From contig NW_017265140.1 of assembly GCF_001638985.1 (NCBI RefSeq), positions 496,001 to 560,000 on the forward strand: a stretch of DNA of 64,000 nt, given 5' to 3'. The first letter of the stretch is position 1. Every line of letters begins with the position of its first letter. This document shows positions 13,973-26,016 of the stretch, in pieces. The DNA is from Phycomyces blakesleeanus NRRL 1555(-). Taxonomy: Eukaryota > Mucoromycota > Mucoromycetes > Mucorales > Phycomycetaceae. The notes beneath the pieces were generated by a model that was given only the letters and a program-made list of their open reading frames with translations, did no database searches and had not been told where the DNA came from. The translations under genes and the position numbers were made by a program.

Positions 13973-14926
13973 TTATTGGGTAGGATTATCGTTGTTGTTG
14001 TTGTTATTGTTATTGTTACTTGGAATCAATTTGACACACAAAACAACGACAATGATGATGACGATGATCATAAAGATAGCAAAGCAAATCCACTTCTTTC
14101 TACGTGTAGCCTTTGCCGAGCTGACCGCGGCATCTATGTGACGGTTGCCCTTCTCGACATCCTGAACAACCTGTTCAGACATCTCCTCGACCTGGTTCAA
14201 GATCTGGCCCTGGTTCTCGAGCATGTACTGCATCTCAGCAAACAGCTCGGACAGTTCCTGAACACTCTTGACCAGACGTCCGATGTCCGCGTGTCGTTCC
14301 TGGACAGCATCTAGGGTTTCCTTTGCATTGTACCGTCTCTGCTCGTTGTTCATCGACGTCATGAGCTGTTGAGCAAACACTGCCGGCCGACCTTCCACCG
14401 CCTGCGAGACAGCTTCTTCGATATTCTCGGCCGTGGCGTTTGGATTGGCAATCTTGATTTGACGCTCGAGCTGACGTGTTTCAGCCTTCTGGAACTCAAT
14501 AGCCGACGACCGATGCAGCTCAATAGCGTCCATAAATTGATGGGTCAGTCTTGAAAAGTGAAGCTTGCGAATCTCAAGATCCTTGTGGCGAGCAGTAGGC
14601 TGCATCTCCCTCAACTTCTGCTTCACATGTGTCATCACACCTTGGGTCTCGGCAGTCAGGTCATCGATTGACTTGCGGTTGCGTTGGATTTCGTTTGCAT
14701 CGGCAGTCTGGAGCATGGCATTCTGATGAGCCTGGATGCGTTGAACATTGTCCCGGATGGCCTGGATACTGTCCTCAATATGGCTAATCTCAGCCATATT
14801 GTCATCCAGAGCACCATTTGAAGCCGAACTCAAAAGAGGCCGCATCTCATACTGACTTCTGTTCTGGGAGGTGTTGCTAGCATTCTGGCCAGGGCGAGAA
14901 AGTTCAGCAAGACGGTCAACGCTCAT
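13973..14926 (-). CDS. Plasma-membrane syntaxin (Qa-SNARE, Sso1/Psy1-like)
   Basis: Single exon, 317 aa. Residues about 45-150 form the syntaxin N-terminal helices. The SNARE motif covers about 205-265, with the zero-layer glutamine at Q239 in the motif MLENQGQIL. A basic juxtamembrane patch (ATRRKKW) precedes one membrane anchor at about 279-300. Proteins of this type drive fusion of exocytic vesicles at the plasma membrane with SNAP-25-like and synaptobrevin-like partners. The oddity is the 17-residue tail after the anchor, which contains nine consecutive Asn encoded by an AAC/AAT repeat. Syntaxins usually end within a few residues of the anchor, so this tail would project outside the cell or into the vesicle lumen. 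The gene is intronless, unlike most others here. Confidence 0.93.
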   Translation of the reverse strand: MSVDRLAELSRPGQNASNTSQNRSQYEMRPLLSSASNGALDDNMAEISHIEDSIQAIRDNVQRIQAHQNAMLQTADANEIQRNRKSIDDLTAETQGVMTHVKQKLREMQPTARHKDLEIRKLHFSRLTHQFMDAIELHRSSAIEFQKAETRQLERQIKIANPNATAENIEEAVSQAVEGRPAVFAQQLMTSMNNEQRRYNAKETLDAVQERHADIGRLVKSVQELSELFAEMQYMLENQGQILNQVEEMSEQVVQDVEKGNRHIDAAVSSAKATRRKKWICFAIFMIIVIIIVVVLCVKLIPSNNNNNNNNNDNPTQ

Positions 14927-15870
14927 CTCAGCAAAGGAATAAAAATAAAAATATTAAAAATAAAGTGTGTGTGTGTGTGTGTGTTTCTTTTTAACAAAAA
15001 AAAAGAGAAAAAGAGAAGCGAGTAAAATGAAGAAAAGAGAGGTTAAGAAGAGAGAAAGAAGAGGAAGAGGAAGAGGAAGAAGAGGAAGAAGAAGAGCAAA
15101 TTGAGTTGAGTTGAGTTGAATTGAATGAGGTGGAGTAGACTTGAGTAGACTGGAGCGAACAACTATTTTTACATTTACTAAAAATGGTGCTGTGATGTCG
15201 GCTGAGTCTTACTGTCCCCAGGTACAGGAAAGGCGGCTTAGGGTGTACCAAAAGCCACTCGTCAACTCTACAAAATCATTTGTTACCAAATGCCAAGCGC
15301 ATATGATATTTGTCAGTGCTTTAGTGTTTTAGTCTTTATACTTTTTTTTTAGCTGTGCCTATTTTCTTTTGTATTTGTGCCTGTAGCTTTTAACACTCTA
15401 TTTGTTTACTGTGCGTGGGCAACAAATGCCTAAGCAAGTTAATACTGTAAAATAAAACAACAATAACAACAACAATAACAACAACAATAGTAACCATAGT
15501 AACCATAGTAATAATAATAGTAATGGTAATAATAATTCTAATAAGTACACACACAAACACAAACACATTTAAGTGTGAGTGTGTGAGTGTGTGAATATGT
15601 GTATTTGATTTATATATATATATATATATACGTTGGGTGTATATATCCTTTGTATGTATATACTTTAGATGTGTGTATACTTTAGGTGTATGTATGTGTG
15701 TGCTTGTAGTGTTTTTAGTGTTTTTAGTGTTTGTATGTGTGTATGTGTGTATGTGTGTGTATATATATTTTTTAAGGCTTGTACAAATATATAAAAAAGA
15801 AGAGAAGAAGAGAAGAAGGAAGAATGGTGGGATTTGAAAGATGCTGAGAGAAAGAGGATATATTGAGAGA
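14927..15870. other. Intergenic upstream of syntaxin
   Basis: Contains a (TG)n run near 14966-14983, a purine-rich GA/GAA tract at 14999-15095 and GAGTT repeats near 15103-15120 just upstream of the syntaxin start. These may be part of its promoter region. TA and GT tracts lie further on at 15600-15760. No gene is recognised. Confidence 0.4.
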
Positions 15871-16606
15871 TTACCATGCGGTAACATATCGTTCGCCTGT
15901 TTCGAGAAGAGTCACGGCCAGACGAAGGGCACTTTCAAGGCGAAGACCAAGAATACCATGGATAGCTTCGGCATCGGCTTGACCCAATTGACGTTGGCTC
16001 TGTTTTTTCTCTCTAGACTCCACATTGATCATGATTGGTAATTGAAGGAGGACTTTACAGATCGTGATCGATAATTGCATGCGACGCCACACACTAAAGT
16101 ATGACAAACTACGAAGCTCGTGCTGAAGTTCATACAGGCGCATCAACTCAAACTGGACAACTTTGTAATATTGGTGGGTGGCTATATATGTGTGTAATAA
16201 ATACATAAAAGCACACAAAATATGACATGTAACATATGTATATATATACATATACATATATATAAAAGAGAGAGAAAAAAAAGACAAATGCATTAGTGAA
16301 TAAGTTAGTTTGGCTTTAATATCGATCAGGACTTGCACAAGAGTAACTCGCGCATCTTGCAAAAAGCCAATTCGATCTGTAGAATGGCATCTTCACTTAT
16401 GTGCATGCCCGGGTTGGTCTCATTCAAGGCGTCTAAAATAATAGTCGATTTAGTTTATAAACAGATTCATCTACTTTTGTATCATTATATAAAAATATAT
16501 AGATATGCTTACGGATAAAAGCACGGAGGGTCTGGAACTCACCGTCCATCATTTCGATAAACAGCTATATAGATAGGTAAGATACGGAAAAGAGAACAAA
16601 AGAATA

Positions 16607-16657
<51 letters not shown>

Positions 16658-17552
16658 GATTGAATGATTGATCGATTGATTGACTGGTTAGTTTATCTGA
16701 TTTACATGACAATCATTTCTATGTATATTTATGCATGTATCTATATGTATATATATATATTACTTGATGAAGTACACGCTGGAGAGTGTCGTTGGCATGC
16801 TCATCCTCTGTTGACACAAATGTAGACGGTCCTTTCTGCTTAGAAAGATCATACATTAATTTGGCAGACGGATTACTGAGAGTTTCATAGGCCCTTGAAA
16901 GTACTACATATTTAAATACACACAGGCACAAGCACAAGCACAGACGCAGGCACAGGCACAGGCACATACACACACACACATACACACACACACATATATA
17001 TATATAATTTTAATTTTTGTATATTTAAATATCATTTACATACATTGAAAGCTCTCTGTAGCTCGAGGATAAGCAGGTACGAATTTGTCAGGGTGGCAGA
17101 TTCGACTTTTCTAAAAATGCAAAAATGTATAAGAATTTAGATTAATTTTCGGTGTCTTCTTTCTCTTTCTCTCTCTCTCTCTTGGATAAAATGCATGTGT
17201 TTTGTGGAGTGCTTGTGGAGTAAATGTATGTATGAATGAATGAATGTAGGTATGTATGTAAAATATGTGTGCACATTCTTTTTATATACTATATATCTAT
17301 ATTTATAAAACAAGAACAAAAAAAAAGTGTAATAATCGTTTTTAAATTATCATTAGATTTTTTTTGGCTCACTTTTATGTAGGCTCGTCTGATATCATCT
17401 GGGTTTGCTTCTCTAGTGACGCCAAGCACTCGGTAACAGTCTGGAGCACTGAGGATCTGTTCGACACAACGATATCTTTCTTCATCGCCATGAACAGCTG
17501 GATCTTTGACCTGAAAAACTGGAGGGACTGGTAATGGGTTAATGAACGGCAT
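15871..17552 (-). CDS. J-domain (Hsp40-type) co-chaperone, unassigned subfamily
   Basis: Six exons on the minus strand: 17373-17552, 17044-17110, 16764-16903, 16513-16564, 16337-16432, 15871-16181. They give one continuous frame. The J domain starts at about residue 39 (DCYRVLGVTREANPDDIRRAY). The HPD tripeptide needed to stimulate Hsp70 sits in exon 2 (CHPDKF), and the domain ends with SRAYETLSNPSAKLMYDL. The rest is helical, without a zinc-finger or Gly/Phe region, so it is not a canonical DnaJ. The segment before the J domain resembles the DNAJB12/14 type, but no membrane span is seen. Intron 5 uses a GC donor (GCAAGT at 16331-16336). A standard GT donor there does not keep the frame, whereas the GC donor joins KMRELLL to STHQYYK cleanly. 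The client or compartment cannot be told. Confidence 0.8.
16606..16684. repeat. (ATTG)n microsatellite in J-protein intron
   Basis: About 18 near-perfect copies of ATTG/GATT lie inside the third intron of the J-domain gene, with a few A or C substitutions towards the right end. Confidence 0.9.
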
Positions 17553-18094
17553 GTTGAATATGAAAATGCCACGTGAATCAGAAGATTTGGTTGATGATTA
17601 GGATCGTCGAGTGATGAATAGGTAACAAGAAATCGAAGTTAGAGATAAAGAGGAAAGATAGAGAAAGAAAGAGAGAGAGAGAAAGGAAAGTGATGCGAGA
17701 TGAGATGCTGTTTCAACAAGGAGGGAAATATCAGAGAGATTTGCATGTGAAAACATGGCAGCACCAAAAGAGGGAAAGGGCCTTTTTTTTCTTCCAAATA
17801 CACACACGCACACACGCACACATCTTGCCTCTCCCACACACTTGCTAGCTTATTTGTGAGAGCCACAAGATTAGTTTTTTTTTTGGTTATTTCCTTGGGT
17901 CTATTGAAACTAATTCCAAGTTAAATATATACATATTGCATTTGATGCTTTTATTAATTAATTCATTCATTTATTGAGTATTGTCAACGGACACAAGCCC
18001 TAGATGTGTAAGGTCGATATGTTGAGTACAGAAGAGTGCAAGTAAAGAAAGGCAATGAACGACAACATGGCTCTGATACTAAAATCAAAAAAAG
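17553..18094. other. Intergenic between J-protein start and Argonaute end
   Basis: The right part is the Argonaute 3' flank and the left part the J-protein promoter. A GA-rich tract at 17645-17695 and an (ACACGC) run at 17800-17822 are the only notable features. No gene is seen. Confidence 0.4.
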
Positions 18095-21000
18095 CTACAT
18101 ATAGTACATGACTAAAACAACAACAACAACAAATAAATCAATAAACAATAAACAATAAAAACCATGAGCATAAGCAAATATTGTGTTTTTTTTCTTCTTT
18201 TTTTTCTTTTCTTGTGTGTGTGAGATAAATTGCTTTTTTGCCTTTTTTTTTTACCTTTCTGTAGATCAGGCTTGACAGCTGAAAAGCTTGCAATTTGTCC
18301 CTCCGAGTCCATGCTTTCGGTAGTCGCACCATCAGACCAGTTCTCATTGCGACGGTGGAAGCGAGCGCGCGCAGCCAAAAGATGGGCGTAATAAGGAGCA
18401 GTGACCATTGAGATAGCACGAGTGCAGCGGCCGTAAGTATAGCACATACGGTAAGATAGTTCAGCAAGTGCATCTGGAGTAAAGTTGTTCTCATCCTTGA
18501 GAACATGGTAGTGGGTGGGACGAGATGTTCCCTGGAGACCAGAGTGGGACTGAAGGTAAAAGTCAAACTCAAATGGATGAACGACATCTGTATCCACTAC
18601 AGTTCCTGGAAGACAGTTGCCAGATTTCTCGGTATCGCGCTGGTCGATAGGGAAGAATCGGGCATGATGACGCTTCTGGACAATAATGAAGGTCAGGGTG
18701 GGGTTGTATGTGGGATCAAGAGCCAGACAGGCGGCCTTGATAGCATTGACCTCATTGTTCATCGATTCGCTAAATTGGCCCTCGGAAATTCCATCACGGT
18801 AAAACAAGATACGTTCCGGTTTCTGCCCGCATGTATGATAGAACACCTTGAGCATGTCCTTGACCATATTTCCAAGGTCGGCAATCACCTCGGTTCTGTT
18901 GGCCTGAATACGGATAGAGCTGGCATAACGAACAGCATTAACATCCATACTGGCAACCAATGCCGCAATCGAAGGACGAGAAAAGTCTCCCGGAGCAGGG
19001 TGAGACACATCGGCACCAAACACAATTGTGGGTCGCTGGGCAATAAATGGAATCTGGTTGGGGGCAAGCTTGACATTCTGACCACCCAGTTTCATGTTGA
19101 CCTTCAGCGCTACGTTGGCACACAGTTGTTTCTTTGCTTCGGAAACGTGCTTGCTTTGCAAACACTGACTGGGAACTCCAATAACTGTGTCCGACACACG
19201 CTTGACTTCGGCGTACAATGGGGTACCACGATGTGGCATGACACAAAATATCAACTGCGGCTGGGCTTTAGCTTGATTACCTGCTTTAAGCCAAGCTTCT
19301 TTTAGGGTACGCTCAATGTTGCCCTGGGGATCGGCAGAAATAATATCAGGAGTACGGTTGATAACATTCTAGGTACAAATGACAATAATAACAATAACAA
19401 TAACAATAACAATAACAATAGCGATATAAGCACACAAGTATAAATACATACAGATACACATGCAATAATAAATAATAGAATAAATAAGGGGTGAAGGGAA
19501 GGGTTCGTGTGAGTGTGTGAGTGTGTGAGTGTGGTAATAACTTTTCCTTTTTGTAGAAATAATAATGAAACATAATTTGCCACATTTCTTGCCAAGATAT
19601 TTACCATTCCAATGTCTGAAAATGTCTGGCACAACTCACGAACAAACCGTTGGATAACTGTAATTGGCATCTGGTGGGTAAAGTTCACAATAGACCACGA
19701 AGTCAGACTAGCAGCCGTACAGGCCTTCTTGCCTCTGAGAGACCAGACACCGCCCTGTGGAGCAAACACTGGCTCTTGGGACGCAGGGTGGTAAGAAATG
19801 GTGGGTGGCGGTAAGACACGGGCTTTAATGATAGCCATCTCGGGTTTGACTTTGACAGAGAATGCTTGCAGATAAGGGTTGGCCTGGTACTGCAGAAGCT
19901 GAATTCCTTGCTTGATTTTATTGGCACGAATGTGGGGCTTGGTGCAGGTGAACTTGATCATCTCGGCTGTCTGGGCCTCATTAAGCTTCTGACGGAATCT
20001 CTGTCCAGGCAATATGTTGCACACCTCCATAGGCAAAAACACATCCTTGCGTACAACAACGCATGGCAAGAAGGGGAAAGCCAGACGCTTGTTATACTGC
20101 TTTTGGAAAAAGCCTGCAACGGTGTACTCCTGACCATCCTCGGTTGTGAACATTGTCTTGTCGGCAGGTGTGATAGTCAAGCGCTGAATACCATAATCAC
20201 GTCGCTGCTCACCGCGATGGGTTACTTTGAGGCGAAGGCCCTTGATAGTTCTCTCAATGATCTTGATGTCGCGGTCTCTCAGACCACCACGCAGCTCATC
20301 CAGAGATCGCTTTCCAAGGATTTTGACGATCAAATCAGGCAAAGGACCGGGCTGGTAAAACACACTGGCGCTCACGTCCACATTAAGCATCATCTTGCCA
20401 GGTGTAGGTCTTGCCGACTGGTAGTAACCCTGCCATGTCTCTACACCGTTGGGCAAGGGGCGCTTATCCTGAGGGATAAAGAATGATCGACCAAAGGCAG
20501 TGTAGTCCACAAGGGAGGCAGGCATGTGTCGAATCAATACATCCAAAACCATAACAGCTGATATATATATATATATTAGTATTAGTATCGTGAATTATCT
20601 CATTAATATTAAACACAAATTTCATTCTTCTTATGTAGTGATCAATCTTACACATACACATACACACACACGCGCGCGAGCATATACACACGAACTTTTT
20701 TCTTTTTCTCTCTCTCTCACTCTAAAAATCCCCACAATATATAATGATCTTCTCACATGTCAAGACATTGTTGGTAGAGGCACCTTCACCACGGAGGAAA
20801 CGTGCCAATTCTTCAAGGTTGATCTCATTTACGTGCTTAATTGCAACTCTGAATGTGGACTTTTCCGGGTTTCTGGAATCGCCTAGATTAACTTCAAAGG
20901 TCTTGAGGCTGGTGGGTCCCAATGGCAGCGCTTTAGGAGCAAAGGCATTGGCACGACCATCATAGATGATCTTGATTCCCTTAAAGATATTATCTGCCTC

Positions 21001-21195
21001 TAAGACTTCCAAGGCTTCCCAAATTTTGCGATTGACCTTGTCGTTCTTGAGAATAGGATCAATCCTGACATCGTAATGATGGATGTTCTGGTTTGGGAGT
21101 GAAGTGACCTCAAAGAAGTTGGCTCTGACTTTGATGGGTCTACCGGCCTTTCCCTCAGAAGGACGCAAAGTTAGGGTAGTTATTTCTTGGACCAT
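18095..21195 (-). CDS. Argonaute, slicer-competent RNAi effector
   Basis: Four exons: 20757-21195, 19605-20557, 18255-19368, 18095-18111 (2523 nt, 840 aa). The order is N domain, linker, PAZ (about residues 265-380), MID and PIWI (about 470-820). The catalytic tetrad is complete: D584 in FGADVSHP, E624 in NRTEVIADL, D656 in FYRDGISEGQF and H752 in RPTHYHVL. The protein should therefore cleave RNA paired to a small guide RNA. The final exon is only 17 nt and encodes the last residues VMYYM plus stop. Its splice signals and phase fit exactly, and a Tyr/Met-rich end is typical of fungal Argonautes. In Mucorales such proteins act in transgene silencing, epimutation and transposon control; which of these applies here is inference. 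Dicer and RdRP genes are not in the window. Confidence 0.95.
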
Positions 21196-21748
21196 CGTAA
21201 GTAAAAGAAAATTGAAATTATTATTTTTGCATATATATATATATATATATATACTATACAAGAATAATAACAGAAAAATATTATTTTACAATCTGTCTTT
21301 TTTATCATTATTATTATGTGTGTGTGCGTTGAGTCTGTTGCCTTTTACTAGCCAAATGATCTTTATCTTCTTCTTTTAAAAGTAGACCTTTGTTTTTATC
21401 TCTATATCCATCTCTTTATTCCTTTCATTATTTGTTTGTGTGTGTGTGTGTGTGTGTAGGTAGGTAGGTAGGTTGAATAGGGATCTGAATATTTTAATAT
21501 ACTCCCACAAAGCAGTATATAGATACATACATACATACAAATGTATTGTATTGTACTAAAGAAATATAAACCAGCTAAGTAAAATAGGTTTCAACTTATA
21601 TATTATGGTTATATTGATATAATAAAGAGGTAAACGCATGTAAAGGAGAAAATAGCATATATATATATCATCTTTCTTCTCCTTTATATTAATATTCATC
21701 ATCATTATCCTATTTGTCGTTGGTGTCGTTATTGTTTAGGTTTTTCTT
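21196..21748. other. Intergenic, Argonaute promoter side
   Basis: A TA run (21232-21252), a (TG)n run (21437-21458) and a (GTAG) run (21458-21472) are present. The stretch serves as promoter flank of Argonaute and 3' flank of LAMTOR2. No coding signal is seen. Confidence 0.4.
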
Positions 21749-22392
21749 TTAAGTGGAATTGTCATAGTTTTGATAAGAAGCCACTCTCATAAGAGGTTCT
21801 TCCAAATGGCGGGCCAGTGCCTGAGCCTAAAGCAAGTACAAAAAAAATACTAAATAATTAGACAACAAAAGACAAAAGAGCAACTGTATAACATGAAGAA
21901 ATAAACACTTGCCTTGGCTTTAAGAATCCCTAAATCAACCAAGTTCTCGCCTACAAGACAAAGAAGCATAGAACTAATGCAAGTAACAAACACGTTTCCC
22001 TCCTTTTGAAAATATCGCGGTTAAGAAAAAAAGAATAAAAAAAAACACATAGACACACACAAGGCAATTGAGATGATTGCTCATTAGAACATACTTCACA
22101 CTGCATAAGAATAAAACGAAGACCTCCTGTCTGATCACCCTTTAGAAAGGTCTCAGATGAGCAGTGCTGTTTGTATGTGCTCCAGACATTGGCTGCAATG
22201 GCGGCGTATATCTTTGCACTCCTGTCGTTGTCAGCGGCAAAAGCTAGAAGAGAGCCCTCGCTAGTCATCAGCCTAGGCCAATGTTAGTTTGGAATGAGAA
22301 TGAGAATGAGAATAAAGGACGCACAGGGATGCCTTCACACCATCACGGGTTGCTTGTCGGAGGACTTGAGCAATGACCTTTGGCTTAAGCAT
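21749..22392 (-). CDS. LAMTOR2: Ragulator subunit LAMTOR2 (p14/ROBLD3), Roadblock/LC7 domain
   Basis: Four exons: 22325-22392, 22095-22272, 21913-22002, 21749-21826 (414 nt, 137 aa, against 125 in human). The whole protein is one Roadblock fold. Landmarks aligning with animal LAMTOR2 are MLKPKVIAQVLRQA at the start, EGSLLAF, AAIAANVW, LRFILMQCEEG, SSMLLCLVG, LGILKAKAQAL and LEEPLMRVAS. The protein pairs with LAMTOR3 in the Ragulator scaffold, which anchors Rag GTPases to the vacuole/lysosome and activates TORC1 in response to amino acids. The third intron uses a GC donor (GCAAGT, 21907-21912); the GC site gives the exact AKAQAL junction. The start lies 223 bp downstream of the MPP-alpha stop on the same strand, so its promoter must be short. 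No single open frame shows this gene; it emerges only after splicing. Confidence 0.92.
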
Positions 22393-22615
22393 ACTGGAAA
22401 GAAAAGGGGATGTGACTGTGGAGATGGTTGCAATGTCTTTTTTTTCTTTTTTTTGGATTGGATTTTCTTTTTCTATATATGTATATGTATATATGTCTGT
22501 CTTTATCTTTGTCTTTGTCTGTCTGTATAAGGGAGTGTGTGTGTATGGATGTGTAGATGTGTGCGTGTGTTTGTGTGTATGTGTGTGTATGTGTGTGTGT
22601 ATATATGTGTGTAAT

Positions 22616-24869
22616 TTAACTTCCAAGGCCGTATTTCTCTACCATCTTTGATACATCCTTTAGGCCACGCATATCTCCCTGAAGAACAATTGTAGCCTTT
22701 CCACTGCCACCACTTGTAACTCCTACAGCACCTCTTACTACTCGACTTGCCACACGTCTCAGTTCCTCCAAATCTACACGATCAATACGTTCCAACATCT
22801 CATCGATGCCTGTCTTCTTGCCGTGGACCTGAACCTGACGTCCCAAATCCTCCAACTGCACCATACGGCTTTCCAGATTCATCAGGAGAGAGCTCTTGAG
22901 CTGGTTCTTGGCTCTGCTTAACTCGGCATCTGTCACACGCTGGTTGTTTCCATCAGATCTACCAATGCTGTCCAACTCACGGCACATCACCTCCACAAGC
23001 GCATTTGTGTATTCGGGGCGGCACGATCCAGCAATGCCAAACAGACCAGAGTCGGTGTAGCAGTGGTTAAATGCCTGGCACGACTCGACCCAATAGTGCT
23101 GGTTTAGCACGTTTGTAAACAGACGTGAGTACATTCCCTTGCCGGGACCACCTGCTGAGAAAGATCCGCCTCCACCCAACAGAATCTGGAGTGTTGCCAG
23201 AGCATAGATGTCCTTGTCATCGATCGACAGGCCCTCAAAGGCAATATAGACATGAGTCAAAGGCAGGTCGGGTACATCCATCATGTGGCTTCCTCCGGTG
23301 TAGCGGGCAGGTTCGGTTGCGATTTCATAAGCAGTGGGACCCTTTGAGCCAAACAGAGATTGGACTAGCGAAGGTTTCTTGACCGTCTCGGCCTGTCGTT
23401 TCAAAGCCTTGCTGTGGGTCTCAACCGAGTCCATTGGGCTCTCGGAAACCGGAACCTGTCCAAAGTGCTTCACAGCCAACTCGACTACCTTTTCGTGCTC
23501 TGCGCCGCATGCAGTGATTACCATACGCTCGGGGCGATACCACGTCTTCATGTAAGACCGGATCAACTCGGGTGTCATTCTCTCGAGATTTTCTGGGGGA
23601 CACAACAAGGGATTGCCGAGGGTGTTGTTTTCGTAGGCTACTGTGTGAAGAATCTCTGGTAAGATCATCTCTGGCTTGGACCAAATCTCCTCAATCTCAT
23701 AAAGCGCAGTCTGTCTCTGTTCCTCAACCTCAAGAGGATCGATGTTTGGTCTGCAGATGACATCCGAGAACAGCGAGATTGCTCTTTCAAGATCCTGCGA
23801 AAAGATTGCGGACTGGTACATAATTGACTCGCGAGATGAGGAGCACATAATGTTTCCACCCAACGACTCGACTTCTCCAACAATCTCGTCTGCCGACTTA
23901 TTTGCTGTACTCTAAAATAACGCATAATTATATTTGTATTTGTATGCGTTCGTTCATTCATTCATTCATTCGTTCGTTCGTTCGTTCGTTTTTTCGTTCG
24001 TTCGTCCATTCATTTTTTCGTTAATTCATTGTTGTAGTTTTTTTTGTTCATTCGTGTATGGATTGTATATAAGAATAGAGAAACAAAAAGGAAAAACCCA
24101 GAAATCACCACGTTCAAAGGCAACAGCAACTTTAGTAATGTTCCTTGTATAAAGAATAACGCACATAGCTCCACATCACATCACATCACATCAACACTTC
24201 CGTTCTTTCACTTCCCATTTCATCTTTTTAAATGATATAATATCCCAATCTCTCTACCTTGAAGGCCAGGCGATCCAAAATATGACTGACGCCACGTGTG
24301 TCACTAGTCTCATACCGACTACCGGCATCTACGTACACACCCACAGCACTGAAATGCCCGGGAGTGTTTTCTGATGCCACCCGAATGCCATTGGGAAGAG
24401 TTGTCACCTTACACAAACCTGTCGATGACTTTGAGTACTCTTGTACAGTCGTTGGAAGTACTGGGTTCTATTTATTGGTGAATAAGAAAGCCTTTATTTT
24501 TTCTTTGGTTTTTATCACTTTTTCTCCCCATTCACTATTCTTAAATCGAATTGTGTATACAATTGCGTTTACATTATAATTGTTTCCACTCAAGAAAATA
24601 AAAAATAAAAAGCAAGAAAAAAAATAGAAGAAAAGAAGAAAGAAAATAAAAGCAATGAAAGCTAGTTCCTTGGTATTCTACCTTTCCGTCCCACCCCTTT
24701 TATTTTATTCTATTTTATTTACTAATTTGTTTATTTGTTTCTTTTTTATCCTTACATTGACAGAATGACTCAATGAAGACTCTCCGCGCTTAAAGATTCC
24801 AGGTACAAGGGGGTACAAAGACATTCCCTGGCCTCTCCTGGAGGCTGCTTGTAACAGACGTGATGCCAT
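22616..24869 (-). CDS. MAS2: Mitochondrial processing peptidase alpha subunit
   Basis: Three exons: 24756-24869, 24258-24467, 22616-23911 (1620 nt, 539 aa). The first 38 residues are Arg-, Ser- and Leu-rich without acidic residues until GE, as in a matrix-targeting presequence. The zinc motif HxxEH of the catalytic beta subunit is degenerate here (HILDRLAF), which marks the alpha subunit. The glycine-rich substrate-binding loop [14 protein letters not shown] is at about 353-367. A poorly conserved insert of about 30 residues follows FGQVP. With the beta subunit it removes targeting peptides from imported proteins in the matrix. The symbol follows yeast usage. Confidence 0.95.
23942..24030. 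repeat. (TTCG/TTCA)n microsatellite in MPP-alpha intron
   Basis: Tetranucleotide array, mostly TTCG and TTCA, within the second intron of the MPP-alpha gene. The unit is unusually rich in CpG for this AT-rich window. Confidence 0.85.
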
Positions 24870-25892
24870 GTCGAATTACCAAAAGAGAAGAAGAGGACAA
24901 CAACAAAGAAAGGAGGGATAATAGTAAAGCTTACAAGCAAGACTACAATTAACTGTAAATATTAAATATATTATTATATATAATATAATAAACAATTGTC
25001 GCAGACTTAAAGTCTAGGTCCTGTACAGGCGTTCATACAAAGCAAGTCACACTAAAAAGTATGGTTTTTATTCTTTTTTTTTTTCCTGATTAAAAAAAAA
25101 AAAAAAAATTGGCGTGAATTTGTTAACCAAATAATCAACGCTAATCCTAGGGTTGGGATTGACCTTTTTCTGATGGGAGCTGACATTTAGATTTTATAAA
25201 GACCAGCCAAATATGACTTTTTACACAAAGCCAAATACTTATATCTGATCCCTAATGATCCATCGTTATTGTGATGATAATAAGACCACTTTAATAGATA
25301 ATAATAAGGTGTGAAATTGTAGTAATTTACCATTATTTTCTTGGACGTAGGATTTGTTCTATGTCGGTAAAGGACTATTCACCCCAATAATATTGTTTTC
25401 AAAACTTTAAAACTATAGGTAAAATCATATTGAGTACCCCTATGTATGGTAATGAACTGTGGTGCGAAACAAGTTCACCAAAAAAAATAAATTGAAACTC
25501 GCTCATAATCCGATGCATTACAGTCAATTGTCGATATAGTAGAAAGAGTATGGACTTGTATCATTTCAGAGGCGAATTGGTACATGCATACGTTCTGTTA
25601 TATAAGTATATATATATATATATATATATATATAATCTTTGTAAGAATAAATGAATGTTCCTCAGCATATGTTGCAAGAAAAAGGGGGACGGGAGCGAGA
25701 GTACATTATAAGCTCTAAAGTTGAACAAAAAAAAAGTAAATTTGTTTCAATTTTAAGCTACAATTTTTTTATTATTATTAATTATAAACTAATTAAAATA
25801 ATTGAAACACCCTATTAATGAAAAAGAAGCGTGTATAAATAATTTTTTTCCTATAATAAAAAAAAATTAAAATAAAGAAGATAGAGATAGAA

Positions 25893-25938
<46 letters not shown>

Positions 25939-26016
25939 AGGAAGAGGAGTTTAAGTTTGTACGTGTACGTGTCGTTTGCCTATATATCATATTATATTTA
26001 CTTTATAATATCTATC
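24870..26016. other. Bidirectional promoter region, MPP-alpha / Emp24
   Basis: Separates the divergent starts of MPP-alpha (-) and Emp24 (+). It is AT-rich, with an A16 run near 25093-25108, a TA run near 25608-25634 and a GA run at 25896-25934 close to the Emp24 start. No gene is seen. Confidence 0.4.

Noticed and set aside
16337..16432. Frameshift or pseudogene in the J-protein gene
   Set aside because: The apparent frame break is removed by a GC-AG intron that restores a sensible junction.
18505..20486. Plus-strand frames of 266 and 206 codons
   Set aside because: They are antisense shadows of the Argonaute exons.
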